DNA of 64,000 nucleotides, from positions 9,146,001-9,210,000 of the forward strand of contig JAMKCF010000014.1 in assembly GCA_023634235.1 (NCBI GenBank), read 5' to 3'. Below, one piece after another: positions 12,900 to 23,854 of this stretch (position 1 is the stretch's first letter; each line of letters begins with the position of its first letter). The translations under genes and the position numbers were made by a program. Below the pieces are notes generated by a model that had not been told where the DNA came from, did not search any database, and saw only the letters and a program-made list of their open reading frames with translations. The DNA comes from Pisaster brevispinus (lineage: Eukaryota > Echinodermata > Asteroidea > Forcipulatida > Asteriidae).

Positions 12900-13546
12900 A
12901 CTTAGATAGAAAGAAATAATGCAACATAACGTTTTGGTTTTATTTGCCGTGTCGCATTTAATTTTGTTTTCGTCACAGTTTTGGGGTCCTTTTTTTCGGG
13001 AGGGGTGGGTCAAATTTTGAACTGAATTTGTATTGTTATACATTTTTTAAATTGTTTAGATTTTTTTTTATTTCATTTTGTTTAAAGTTTGTTTCTCTCC
13101 TTTTTTTTGCTTTCTTTTTGAGGGGGTTGGGGTGTGGTTGTGGTTGGCATTATATTAATTTAATAAATATTGTTATTTTTATTTTATTTTTTATCTATAT
13201 AGTGTTTTTCCCATTTTCTTTCCTTTTGGGGAGGGGTAAGGGTTGTGGTTGCGCAGGGGATTGCTGTGCTATCCCGGTTGCATTTTCACCCCAGTCGTAA
13301 TTTGTATGTTATTGTTTTGCTTTATTTTATTTATTTATTTATTTATTTAGGGTTTTTTTTTCATTGGGGTCGATTTTTTATTGCGTCGCATTTTTTCCAC
13401 GTCTGTTTTATTTCTTAGGGCGTTGCAATTAGTTTTCTATAAATCATGGCTATACTTATGGTTGTGGAGTTTCATTGGAGAATGAATCTTTAACATTTTG
13501 TCCCTTCACCTTCCGGCAAATAGGACCATTTTTCATTGGCCAACAA
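12900..13546 (+). repeat. partial, diverged satellite unit 9
   Basis: Contains the leader, a weak G-rich tract near 13118 and the TTTA tract, then stops at GGCCAACAAAA before reaching the tRNA-like segment. It is visibly more diverged than the internal units. Confidence 0.8.
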
Positions 13547-13757
13547 AACAAAAATAAGTATTGGAAGAAAAAAAACAGTCTTACGGTTTAAAGAAAAAAT
13601 GTCACTCCTTTATATCAAAAGTTAGTCACAATCTTCATACCCTTTCACATTTTCTTTCAGTATTCCTTCAGGGATTCCATGCTCTTAAATTCTTTTATTT
13701 GTTTTTTTATTTTATGATTCAATAAGCAGCTTGGTCTATTCTTTTTTAATCTGGCAG
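13547..13757. other. short non-coding stretch before the first visible GPCR exon
   Basis: A/T-rich sequence leading to the polypyrimidine tract and acceptor TGGCAG at 13752-13757. No further feature is seen. Confidence 0.6.
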
Positions 13758-13860
13758 ATTTTTCAAGACTCTTCAAGTCAAAGCTCATGCTAATCTGGCC
13801 GTTTCATTGCTCACTGCTCAAATCCTTCTTTTCGTTCATGGATTCATCAAACAATACTCG
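13758..13860 (+). CDS. GPCR exon: TM2
   Basis: Acceptor TGGCAG, donor TCG|GTAACA. Encodes a segment including LAVSLLTAQILLFVHGF, typical of TM2 in the family. One leading base completes a codon begun in an unseen upstream exon. Confidence 0.8.
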
Positions 13861-16800
13861 GTAACATTGCATAACAAATATCTTTCTATATGAGGAATTT
13901 TAAAAGTTGTGGTTCTTCAAAAAAAGTAGGACACTTCTGGAGATGCTGACCAGTAGCAGACTTGCTGATTGTTCTTTAAAGCAAACATTGCATGCTTTGT
14001 GTAATGTTAGAAGTCGAAAATTACCCAATATGCTGATGCTTTCATAAAGCCTTTCAAATAGGCCTATCATTTTTAACTGTTCTCATTCAAGTTTTGAAGA
14101 CTACAATAGAGCAAGATAGTTTTTGTCTTTGGAGAAAATTGGTGGGGGAAAATCAGTGAACTATTTATGACAGAGAAGTAATTAATTCCCCTATGGTTCC
14201 CCCAGGCTGGTTCTCTAATTGATGTATATTTGTTTTTATTTTATTGTTTTTATTTTTTTATTCAGAATACCTAAACGCCGATGACCTGAAAGTAAAATTA
14301 TATTGCCATGTACAGATAAAGATATGAAAAATATGCATTAAGTACAAAAGAAAAGGAATTCGAAAAGGCCAAATGCCCAAAGTATTACAAGTATAAACAT
14401 TTAAAATGTAGTTAAAAGGAAACAAGCCATGCTAATAGGCCTATGTTCGAAATATCTGAAGGTGCCATAGTGCCATAGTGTTTCGTACAGCCGCGTTTAC
14501 ACTAGATCCAGAAAGGTGGATTGAGATCCGGCAATTTTTTAACGACCGCAGATCAAGATCTTACACCAGCGCTTGATCCGGCTCCGATCCCACTTTTGAA
14601 CCGGATGTATATTGGTCATGACGTCACCGCTCCTCGCAAAGAGCTCAAAGGTCACGATTACAGCGCGCCACTTCTAGAAATAATCATTATCAAGGCGAAG
14701 GTAGAATGCAGAAAATACAGTACAGCAAATGATACGGATAACAACGACCATGCAGGTAGAAATATTTGGTAGATGGGAATTTAAAAAATACAGCAACAAG
14801 GCAAGCTCCGAACGTAACGATGTATGTATAAGGACGCTGAAAACAACAAAACGTTTCACACACGCACAGTCCATGTGCACACAGCACACACACAAATATA
14901 AACAGCGACGGATGTCCCACCAAAGCACAAGCAAAAAGCGCGCCATTCGTAGCGAAACCGGAAATGACCACATCAAATTGCGGTGTCTGATCCACCTTTG
15001 CGTTTACACTTGTATTTGGAATCCACTTTGCCGGATCTGATCCACCAATTGCCGGATTCAACCCTCCTCGAAAGGTGGATTAAAATTGCCGGATCTTGAA
15101 CCGGGTCTGATCCGGCTTTTTTGCGTTTACACTAGCCGTTAATCCACATTGCCGGATCAGACCCGGGTCTGATCCACCTTTCTGGATCTAGTGTAAACGG
15201 GGTCTAGGCACACCAATAGTGAAATGGGAGCCGATTACTTATTCATGTGTAAAGGTATTAAATAGCAAACCAGAGGCAGCAAACTTTACTGTTTTAAACC
15301 ACCACTATAAACTGACTTTCAGATCGACTGCAACATCACGACGCTGCTACTTCGTTTTCTATTCAGTGCAAGCTTTTGTTGGATGTTGGTTGAGAGCGGG
15401 CTCCTGTACCATAAGGTTGTCGTGGTTTCTGAGCATGAACCACCCTCGCTCCTTACATTGATGTTGATTGGTTGGGGTATGTGGATTTGACTTCATATGA
15501 AACAGTATGTGTAAAGAACACTAAGAGTAAGACAAGAGGATTGATTTATACAAGTGTACAATTCATAGTACTAGTTTCCTATTGCATACAGAGGCTTTTA
15601 AGGGGAAAACAACAACAAAATGAGGACAAAGCAGGTTGGAAAGCAGGTGTGTCTTCAGAGCCATTTTGAAGGACAAAACAGTCTCTCGTAAGCAGGAGAA
15701 AAGCAGTAGAAAATCCTCTGTTACCAACTTGTTTACCATGCATGTTTACAGAACTCACTAACCACAAGGAAAACGTGTATCTGTTCCAAAATCTAATGGT
15801 GTAATAAAGGGGCTCCAAAGTCAAGGACAAATAATTAATAAGTTTCTAACTTCACGTTAAAATGAAGTTTCATTGTGTTTGATACTCTTTCAGAGTGACA
15901 TTTGAAATATGACGTCATCAGACAACAACAAATAAATGGGTCTGCACGTTCCAAAAAGGAATTTCTAAGCCAGTCATAAACGCAAATTCAATGCCACCTT
16001 TAATATGACTTTCTTTCTTCTCATTTTTTAGGTGTTCCTTTTATCATTACTCTCATCACCTTCACTGTTGGGTTTATACAGTTTGGAGCCAACGGGTTTG
16101 TATAAACTTTTACAACTAATAAAATGTTGATTTGTTATTAATAATATGCATTTATTATATGCACGTTCATATCAACTAGGGCCCTCAAAGTGCCTTACAA
16201 TGTTTACCCCAGTTCATCAGTCCCAAATATTCATGAAACCATCTCAACTCCTTAGGAGTATGCACCACCGGCAGCCAAGGCTCAGATAGTTGCTAAAAAT
16301 TCACATCAACCATCTCGACCCTCACAGGTATCCACTTACTCCTGGGTGATGAGAAGCAAGTAGTTTAATAATTGCATGCTCATATTCACCAGTGGCAGTG
16401 CCTTAACTGGGATTCGAACCAACACTCCATAATTCAGCAATCAGATCTTGAGTGTGATAATCTACACCACTTGGCCTTGACATCATACAATGTGTGAGGC
16501 TGCATATTTTGCAGCCTGGAATCTGTGCACTTAAAAATGTCATAACAGAGCTTACAACATTCATATTATAATCAGCATTAGTATTTACAGTTTAGATATG
16601 AAATAGAGATCAAAAGAGGTTTTAATCACATTTGTTAGATATTAATATTTCAGATTATGAATTGTTTCAAACAAGTAAAAAAAAACCTTTGACCAGCAAA
16701 CCTTAAAGGTATTTGAAACCAATCTTTAGAGCTTAACTTTAAATGAAAAATCAAAAGGGGCTTGGTCCAATTATTAATGTCGTTTTAATTGGTGTACTTG

Positions 16801-19800
16801 TAAAGTATTGTAGGTCTGAGGTTCAAATTCTACTTCTGTCATTTTTCTCTTTGTTTACTCTATTTTTGATTGCAGGATCTGCTGGTTGAGCACTCACGAT
16901 CAGATTTGGCCATTTCTCTGTTTGGCTGCTGTCATAATCCTGGTGAGTTGATGTCTCAAAATACACGTGTTTGGAAAAGAAGTCCTTGGTGTATTTTTTT
17001 GTATTACTATTGAAACACACGAATCCTCCTAAATTCATTACCCAAAAAAACTTGAATGCACCATTTTTTTGAGTTGGTTTGCCCTAGTGTTATAACCATA
17101 CTTTAGAAGCAATTTGACTCTCAAACTGGCAGACTATGTGTAACATCAGTGCTGGTGATGGGTTAAACTTACCTGAAAACAAAACCAGCAAATTTAATTA
17201 AAATTTGGCTAAACTTTATTATTTGATATAAGTGAACGTAAAGAAGAGACAATTTTTGTTGTTTTCTCTGAGTACAGCAAAATGGCCTAGTGACCAGTGT
17301 CCAGGGTTCCACTGGCAACCTTGGTTTGTCCGGGTCGGAGTTCATCTAGGGTAGCAAATCTTTTTAAAACGTGGGGCATGGGGTGGGGGTTCTCCCTCCC
17401 CTATGAAATAGAGGGTGGGGAGGCGATCACACAATGGACCATCCTACATAGCGGTTCTATGGACACTTATAACACATTCTGAATTTTGTTTCAATAATCC
17501 AAAATGAGACTTTCAAAGATTTTACCCCATCATTTCACACTGGCTTTTGATGAAAGATTATGCAGGTATTTGTTATCAGTCAGTGTTAAAGTGCTATTAC
17601 TACCATTAAGTGGCTATAAATCTTTCCTTCATTTTTTTTTCGGGTTTTAATTTCTTGTTTAAATCTTTTGCACCTACCTTTCTATTTTTAAAATTGTAAA
17701 TTTAAAGTGCAGTTTGGTGATTGGATCACAATTTATGTTTTTTTAAATGACCATAAACCATATATCATATGACTTTTCAATACTATGTTTCTGTTATGTG
17801 GTTATGTATCATATCATAACAACGTCTAGTTTGACCATCACAGGCTTGTGCACTACATAAGGCTCTCGATTTACCATTTTCCCATATCTCTTTCAGTTGA
17901 TTTATTTAGTTGGGTTTTTTTTTTCTTTTGCAGGTGAACATCGTTCTTCTTTCATTGGTTTGGAGCAAATGGCCTTTCCATCAACTTGACTCAGAACCAC
18001 AACTGCTAGAAAATTTAAGGTAGGACTCTTGGGATTTGATCCCAAATTTAGATTTAATTCAAATAGCCATTTTTATAGATTCTAGAAAGTTATAAGCTTT
18101 CATTTGTGTTCCACATCATCATCTTGGCCTGCCCCTTGCTGTGAAGACCTCCCTTCTCTATCCTCTATCGTTCCAGTTTAGTTTCCTGCTCCTCACTCCT
18201 GTCTTCCAGCTGTGTTCCTGACCGATTTGTTCCTGCTCTGCCTTGGTCCTGTTCTGATTCGATTTGTTCTTATTCTGACTCTCATTCTTGATTGCTCCGA
18301 CTAACTCCATACACCAGAGACTTGCCTCTCACATCTACAAGCTAGATTTATTGTACATGTACTTGCAATCATTATCAGTCGAATAAGATATCAATTTAAG
18401 TTTGGCATAAATAAATGTTTGCTTCCGGTACATAACTCATAGATGTCTACACTCCCCCTTTGCTCTGGCATAGGCTCGTCGAACAGTTTTAGTTAACCAG
18501 TAAAGTTGAGGAAAACAGATTCAATTCCCTCACATTATTTCCTACTTTACATTATCTTTAGGTCAACTTTTTTGTCATCAGTCTCTATTTCTTGTCCTCA
18601 GAACGAGTTTCCGTGCCATTGTGATCCTCATACCCATCCTTGGTCTTACCTGGGTCTTTGGCTTCTTACAGACTACATCACCAGTGTTTGGTTATCTCTT
18701 TGTCATCTTCAACTCTTTCCAGGTATTGAGGAAATTTCATTTGTTTTCCATGAACCACAGAGAGAAGTATTTGACAGGATATCTTCAAAGTTTAAATAAT
18801 GAATTTCAGAGAGTTTTTAGATGTTGGACTCATTTCTGTAGAATTAGTTGACCTTTAAAGGATGTATGACATGTAGGTGTTTGTAATTCATGAACAATAT
18901 ACCAGCTGATTCCTGTTGAGAGCCCCTTTTCATTTTTTCGCAATTTATTTTGTTTAAAATAACGCGCTAGGAAAACGTCCCCCCCCCCAAACAAGCCAGG
19001 CTTATGAAGTAATGTGACGTCACTAGTGGGATGCGAAACTGTAAGAAATGCTTTTGCTGCCACAACAGTATGTGCCTCCAAGGTAGCAATGAAATTCAGA
19101 CGTTGTAGCGTTCCTTGTTCCACCAGTGACATCACATCATGAGCAAGGCGTGTTTATGTGGCCGATCCTGGAGTGTATTTTATTTTTTTATTTTTTTAAA
19201 TCATATATAAAGGGGAAAGTAACAAGTATTTTGTTCAGCTGATTCATTATTTATTAATAACAAACTTTTACATGGCATATGGAAAAGTTAGCACAGCTCC
19301 CGACCTTTATGAAAGCAAACAACCAATCGTCAGATTATCATATCCCACAGATCACCCTTCAGCCATCTCCCCCCATGCCCCATACCACCTTTCCTACTTT
19401 TTATCCCCGCCCCCTACCCCATCTCCTCATCCCTGTCTGTGAAACAAAGTGATAAATATTTTCTTGTTTTTTTCCAGGGCATCTTTATATTCATTTGCTA
19501 TGGACTGAAGAACCAAGATGTAAGCTATGTTCTCAACTTTGACCTTGACTTTGACGTCCTACTAGGGGCTTTTTCCAGCCTTGGCTTAGGCTCTGTCTCC
19601 AGCACCGGGCTTCGTTTGATGTAAAAAAAAAAAAACACTGACAAAATGTACACTGCTCTAAAATTGATGATAGAGCCGAACCCGGAGCCGGAGTTCAGGC
19701 TGAGGTTTGGGAAAAGACCTAGGGCTAACCTTGAAAACTCTATAGACTGTGCAAGTCTGACGCGTATTCGAACATTGGGATCCGTTAAAGCGCGTGAGTT

Positions 19801-21093
19801 TGTTTCTTTAACGCGTTAAAGCAATGTACGTGGGACCACAGTGGTCCCAAAAATGTTTGAACACGCGCGAGACTTGCACGGTCTATTTGCCATTGTAAAG
19901 TAATAGGATCTTTTGGAATGACTCCAACCGTTTTGAAACCTGACTAGAACTGCCAGCCAGAGTTTGAACTTCCTGGCGCTGCTTACCAAAGAATTATCTT
20001 GGTTGAGCCATTTTGGGAGTCAATGTCTCTTTGGGTTTCGCTGTGTAGTTCACATTTTAGGCGACATGTTTACACCCTTACCATAAGTGCAATTTGACAT
20101 TTGATGCCCTAAATGGTAAGTGTAGCAGACAGCAGCCTTGGGTGAAGTTTGTGCAAAGCATCAATATGATTGTTTGCTGAGCCATGCTGAACAAATCCAC
20201 AGTGGGATTCGGACCTCAACTCACCAGACAAGCTTAGTGGGCTGGTGGTTACATCTACTCTTGAATGTGGGGGTCATTGGTTCGAATCCCAACACAGGTG
20301 CCAGTAAAATGTATTAGCAGGACTTGGGAGCATACAGTGAGTGTGATACATAGTGTGGCATGTCATGGCCAAGTGGTTAAGCACACCAGGCTCAGGCTGA
20401 GGGCCCAAGAAAAAAATGTTGCTGACAAACTTTGTGCTTAGGAAAAATAAGTGGGATACCAGTCAGAAATAGTGCATGTGACATGGTACTTTGGCCGGTA
20501 ACCTTATTCTTGTTTGTGTAATTTTGTTGCGCTTAGCTACTTTTTGTGCTTAAGCAGCTCTATAATATCGGGCCCTGGCGTTTGATCATAGAGTTTGAGT
20601 TCCAGTCATGACACTTGTGTCGTTAAGCAAGACACTTTAACCATTATTGCTTCGTTCTTCGGATGGGACATACGGCTGTGGGTCCCATGTGTTGTATTAA
20701 AAACTGTCAGGTAAGAGAAGGGGTTCATCTTGGTGTGTCTGGCTTCCGATGCACTTGTGTCTCATCTAGATGCTCAACTTACTTTGATGCTTCATAGAAG
20801 GAGAAGTAAAGGACAAACTGAAGTATGTACATGTAGTTATAATTTAGGCACTCCAAAATGAAAATAAGATCACGTATAGTCTTATAAAGTAAAACAGAGA
20901 ACCAATTTGTTTTTTCTTTCAGGTGCAAATGGCTCTTAAGAGACGGAGCACTAAGGTGTCTCCGACATCGCGGAATATATTGGAGCTACCCCGCTTCACC
21001 CAAATGACAACCATCAACACTGACATCCTGTTCGCATGTAAAACGTCCAGTTGGGATCGATCGCAATGTATCACCCCTGTGGAAAAATGGTAG
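13758..21093 (+). CDS. adhesion-type (family B2) G-protein-coupled receptor, 3' part, 8 exons
   Basis: Exons: 13758-13860, 15323-15476, 16032-16095, 16876-16942, 17934-18019, 18602-18722, 19478-19519, 20923-21093. They encode about 268 residues in one phase-consistent frame. Visible in order: TM2, TM3 with the upstream cysteine and the adhesion/secretin-like WMLVES motif, TM4 (from LMLIGWG into VPFIITLI), extracellular loop 2 with the CWL motif, TM5, a short intracellular loop, TM6 (LIPILGLTWVFGF), TM7 (FGYLFVIFNSFQ), and a ~60-residue basic tail ending PVEKW. Family knowledge: such receptors carry a large ectodomain with a GPS/GAIN autoproteolysis site. That part and TM1 are not in the window, unless hidden beyond the satellite. 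The first exon starts in phase, so at least one upstream exon must exist. A secretin-class receptor is the main alternative. Confidence 0.87.
13861..15322. other. GPCR intron, mostly occupied by a MITE-like element
   Basis: Apart from the inverted-repeat element at 14494-15199, the A/T-rich remainder shows nothing I can assign. Confidence 0.55.
14494..15199. mobile_element. non-autonomous inverted-repeat DNA element (MITE-like)
   Basis: The ends are inverted repeats: CGTTTACACTAGATCCAGAA on the left and its complement at the right, about 28 bp with one or two mismatches. GCGTTTACACT recurs internally at ~14493, ~15000 and ~15123, and GATCCGGC/GCCGGATC motifs cluster in the right half. It has no transposase ORF. 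No target duplication could be fixed by eye. Confidence 0.75.
15323..15476 (+). CDS. GPCR exon: TM3 to start of TM4
   Basis: Acceptor CTTTCAG, donor TGGG|GTATGT. Encodes IDCNITTLLLRFLF, then WMLVESGLLY and LTLMLIGWG. The cysteine is the expected partner of the loop-2 disulfide. Confidence 0.85.
16032..16095 (+). CDS. GPCR exon: TM4
   Basis: Acceptor TTTTTTAG; the donor GG|GTTTGT is weak. Encodes VPFIITLITFTVGFIQFGAN. The joining codons with both neighbours are in phase. Confidence 0.8.
16170..16480 (-). mobile_element. tRNA-derived SINE in a GPCR intron
   Basis: Read on the minus strand, an A-box-like GGCCAAGTGGTGTAGA (16462-16476) and a B box GGTTCGAATCCC (16409-16420) form the head. The body extends to ~16170 and contains a GAGATGGTT motif also seen, diverged, near 28170 and 58955. 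The acceptor stem does not fold. Confidence 0.6.
16876..16942 (+). CDS. GPCR exon: extracellular loop 2 and start of TM5
   Basis: Acceptor GATTGCAG, donor CTG|GTGAGT. Encodes ICWLSTHDQIWPFLCLAAVI; CWL is the conserved loop-2 motif. Confidence 0.82.
17934..18019 (+). CDS. GPCR exon: end of TM5 and intracellular loop 3
   Basis: Acceptor CTTTTGCAG, donor TTTAAG|GTAGGA. Encodes VNIVLLSLVWSKWPFHQLDS and an acidic linker. VN followed by hydrophobics is usual at this place in adhesion receptors. Confidence 0.8.
18602..18722 (+). CDS. GPCR exon: TM6 and TM7
   Basis: Acceptor TGTCCTCAG, donor TTCCAG|GTATTG. Encodes LIPILGLTWVFGFLQT and VFGYLFVIFNSFQ, the most diagnostic part of the receptor. Confidence 0.9.
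18723..19477. other. GPCR intron
   Basis: Contains a C-run (18979-18988), a GTGACGTCAC palindrome near 19016 and a pyrimidine-rich stretch before the acceptor. No mobile element is recognised with confidence. Confidence 0.5.
19478..19519 (+). CDS. GPCR exon: end of TM7/helix 8
   Basis: A 42-base micro-exon with acceptor TTTCCAG and donor GAT|GTAAGC. Encodes GIFIFICYGLKNQD, the classic 'QGxFIFxxxxxxN' join after TM7. Confidence 0.85.
19743..19885. repeat. short inverted-repeat element
   Basis: Arms TAGACTGTGCAAGTCT and its near complement AGACTTGCACGGTCTA bound a 143-bp unit. Inside are the perfect 16-bp palindrome CTTTAACGCGTTAAAG (19806-19821) and the stem TGGGACCAC/GTGGTCCCA (19831-19849). 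It is MITE-like; possible TA duplications sit at the ends. Confidence 0.6.
20232..20298 (+). repeat. tRNA-like SINE head in the last GPCR intron
   Basis: A-box-like GTGGGCTGGTGGTTACA is followed by a B box GGTTCGAATCCC ending near 20290. Only the head and a short body remain. Confidence 0.5.
20355..20725 (+). mobile_element. tRNA-derived SINE interrupted by another element
   Basis: An A-box-like GGCCAAGTGGTTAAGC (20368-20383) is separated from the B-box part (GAGTTCCAGTCATG, ~20598) by a 175-bp insertion. The body after it, with CAAGACACTTTAACC and GGATGGGACATACGG, matches the SINE at 42600-42780. Confidence 0.6.
20401..20575. mobile_element. GGGCCC-ended MITE-like element
   Basis: Begins GGGCCCAAG and ends ATATCGGGCCC; the interior is rich in TGCTTA/TAAGCA motifs. 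Similar in length and composition to the element at 27170-27346. It lies inside a SINE head, so it inserted later. Confidence 0.6.
20923..21093 (+). CDS. GPCR terminal exon: cytoplasmic tail and stop
   Basis: Acceptor CTTTCAG. Encodes VQMALKRRSTKVSPTSRNIL and onward to PVEKW with TAG at 21091-21093. Ser/Thr-rich with basic residues; no PDZ-ligand consensus at the end. Confidence 0.8.
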   Translation: MQMALKRRSTKVSPTSRNILELPRFTQMTTINTDILFACKTSSWDRSQCITPVEKW

Positions 21094-21379
21094 TGTCCAA
21101 GTATCACAGTCCTTCGCTGGTAGGACCATTTTCACCCTTCCTTTGCCCCTCCCCACCCTAGTATTAGTATAATTGGTTGAATATCATTAGTAAAATGCAA
21201 AAAAGTCAGGAGTTTGAATCCCACTGAGGTGCTTTGAAAGGTGCACTGAGAATACAGTGCTTACAATAATAATTTGCAATTCTTATCTAACGCTTTATCA
21301 TAACCAAGGTGTGTCCCAAAGCGCTCAATACTTTTACTACAGATATGCTTGATTTACGTTTGATTTACAAAACCCAATT

Positions 21380-21600
21380 TAGTACGGATGTTTGGGTGTG
21401 AAACCAGGCTTTCTGCTTCTTCTCACACATACACTCTTGCTTTGCTGAGATGTAGAACAAAGAATCATTCCAACAGCTTTATTCCATGTACTGCTTCTCT
21501 TTGGAAGACCTTGCCTGGTGCATGTTTCCCTCCATCCTACAATCTAGACTGTTTTAAGAGGAATATCAATTCCTACCTCCTCTAAGTTATTTTCATCTTT
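21380..21600 (+). pseudogene. non-LTR retrotransposon 3'-end fragment
   Basis: One open stretch encodes NSFIPCTASLWKTLP, then a cysteine- and proline-containing join and FKRNINSYLL before a stop. This resembles the C-terminal end of invertebrate LINE ORF2 proteins (the SFxPRTxxLWNxLP type). No reverse transcriptase core remains. Confidence 0.55.
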
Positions 21601-21699
21601 AATATTTTTCTTCTTGTAGCTTTACCAAGAGTGGCTTTTAGCCTTGTTTGGGGAAAATTTGCATTACAATTTTTATTTTTTTTTAAAGGTTTACAAGGT

Positions 21700-21965
21700 G
21701 ATGTTGCACAATCTGCAGCCACAACCAGACCAGGAACACCGAGGGCAAAATCTTCTCTTAATGATAAGTGTTCTGGGTCCGTTACATGCATTACACAGGT
21801 CCCACTGTTTGTCGTCCAATCCGAAGGATGAAGCAATATCTATGGTTAAGTAAAATGCCAGAGGACACAAGTATCCCGACGGGGACGCGGAACCTACACT
21901 GCCACAACACCAGAACTTGAGACTGGTGCACTGGACATGCTCGACCAGGACACTTGACTCATTAT
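21700..21965 (-). mobile_element. degraded SINE
   Basis: Minus-strand similarity in order to the 42.6-kb SINE body: ATTGCTTCATCC-like, GACAAACAGTGGGACC-like and CTCAAGTTCTGGTGTT-like blocks. The head is damaged beyond a clear B box. Confidence 0.4.
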
Positions 21966-23854
21966 AAATTGGTAAAGTGCAAATCCAAATACTATTGACA
22001 TACTCTCCTGTCATGCTTTATTATAAAGAAGTCTTTTAATAATCTGTTACTCTTATAAGCACAACAAAAATATTGTAACTATTTGTCATAAGTTCTGAGA
22101 TGGCTGTCGTTTTGTTTCTCATTGTTGATTTTGCTTGAGTAGTTAAACCAATTAGTCATCCAAAAGTTATCTTTTTCATAAATAAACACATCAAGTCACC
22201 ATTTATGATTAAAATTTTATGATGAATATGTATTTCTATGTTCAGAAAAAAATAAATGAAAGTTTTACAATCAATTTCACAATACAATTCAACAAATCCT
22301 TTATTTTTCTATTAACCCTCTCGTTACCAAATTGTTTCATTTGACCACTCAATCACACATTCCAACACAAGTGCACATGCAGAGGCCAGTTTGACAAAAT
22401 CTATTATCACCCTGTATATTTCATATCAAAAGCAATGTAAATACTAAAGGTCTAACTTGCTAAGTTTCGTTTCATATAATCCAAAAACCATTGAGATCGG
22501 TTGATAAGTGTTCGCGTTCTAGATCTTTCTTTGAGAAGTGTAATCGGTAAACCCAAACAACTTTTTGTATGTACACACACTCCGTAGGTGTTTGGCATTT
22601 CGGATCTTTCCCCTCAGTTTTTTAGAGAGGTTTTTTAGACCGTTGGAAATATCCGATCTTTGTCTTTCCTACCATTGTAAACATGGCTATTGAGAGTTAA
22701 CATAGACAAAACTACAGATTTACAATAAAAGGCAATTGTGTTTGGGCTTGGGTGCTTTTTTGTGTGGGCTCTTGGTCCACTATGGTAAGGAATGGGTAAT
22801 AATGTGTATTCTCGTATTTATTTCTATTATTCGCAAAAGACTTATATATATATACAACTTTAATGCCAATCAAAGAAATTTAACATGCAAAACGACAATT
22901 TGTTCCCATTATCACTTCTTTTTTTGCCAAAGGATGCTAAAAGCTGCATACCTGAAAAATGAGTTTCTCTACGTACGTACTTATATTATATTACCAGAAC
23001 ATTATGTTTTTTAAAGAATAATTGCATAAATTTGGTCATTAACTTTTACTCGACTCCTCTAAATTTGTGAAAGTAGATATTATTAATGAGCACATAATCA
23101 TTACTTTCAAGTCATTTGGACCCATTATTTTTACAAACCAGACAGAACTGGGCACGGGTAATCAACAAGAAAACTATAATTATTTTATAATTATTTAGTT
23201 TTACATTAACTCAACCTTCCATCGGTTCTCACCCTCGCAATGGAATGTCCAATTACAATCAAACAAATGACATCGTTAAACGATTTTACAACTCTTATAT
23301 AAGAATCACCCAATCACCCAAATTCGCCAGCTCGCTCAGCTTCATCTGTCACATTTGACTTGACAATTGCTTTTCTTTTTTCTTGAATTCAACAAGAAAA
23401 CTTTCTGATACTAGTATTGCTTGTGGTAATTTAATCACACAAAGTCTCTTTCGAGACACTCGTTTAGTAGTGTTTTACAATTGTGAGTGTTGAGCAACGT
23501 TGCACTTTTAAGTTGAAAGAAATTTGTAACTTTGTAGTTTCAACAGACTAACTCATATTGCTCCATCCACATGCAATGAACATCCCCAGTCTTTCCACAT
23601 GGCTGCTTGTTAACATTTTTGACTTAAAAACCCATGTCCAACATTGGTATTTGTCAAAGACCAGTATTCACATTTTATGTGACTAGATATATTGGCCCAG
23701 TTCATAACAATAATCTTGGTTGTGCCATTTTGGAAGTCAATGTCACTGTATGTATAGTAAAGTGTAGCACGCATTCTAGGCAACACGGCCCTTAGGCGCA
23801 CAGATGTGGACTCCCAAAGTAGTGAGCATGGTACAGTTACTGAATGTGAAGTGC

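Larger units (their letters stand above)
395..13546 (+). repeat. tandem array of ~1.55-kb composite satellite units
   Basis: Eight full units plus a partial ninth repeat head to tail. The A-box TAGCGCAGTGGG recurs at 1315, 2849, 4413, 5977, 7520, 9069, 10621 and 12165, giving periods of 1534, 1564, 1564, 1543, 1549, 1552 and 1544. Unit order is: conserved leader; G-run tract; TTTA-rich stretch; tRNA-like segment; GC-rich block; foldback hairpin. The array starts inside a hairpin right arm near 395 and fades out at 13546. Short ORFs in it are by-products of copy homogenisation. It ends only ~210 bp before the first visible GPCR exon, so it may lie in an intron of that gene (inference). Confidence 0.93.
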
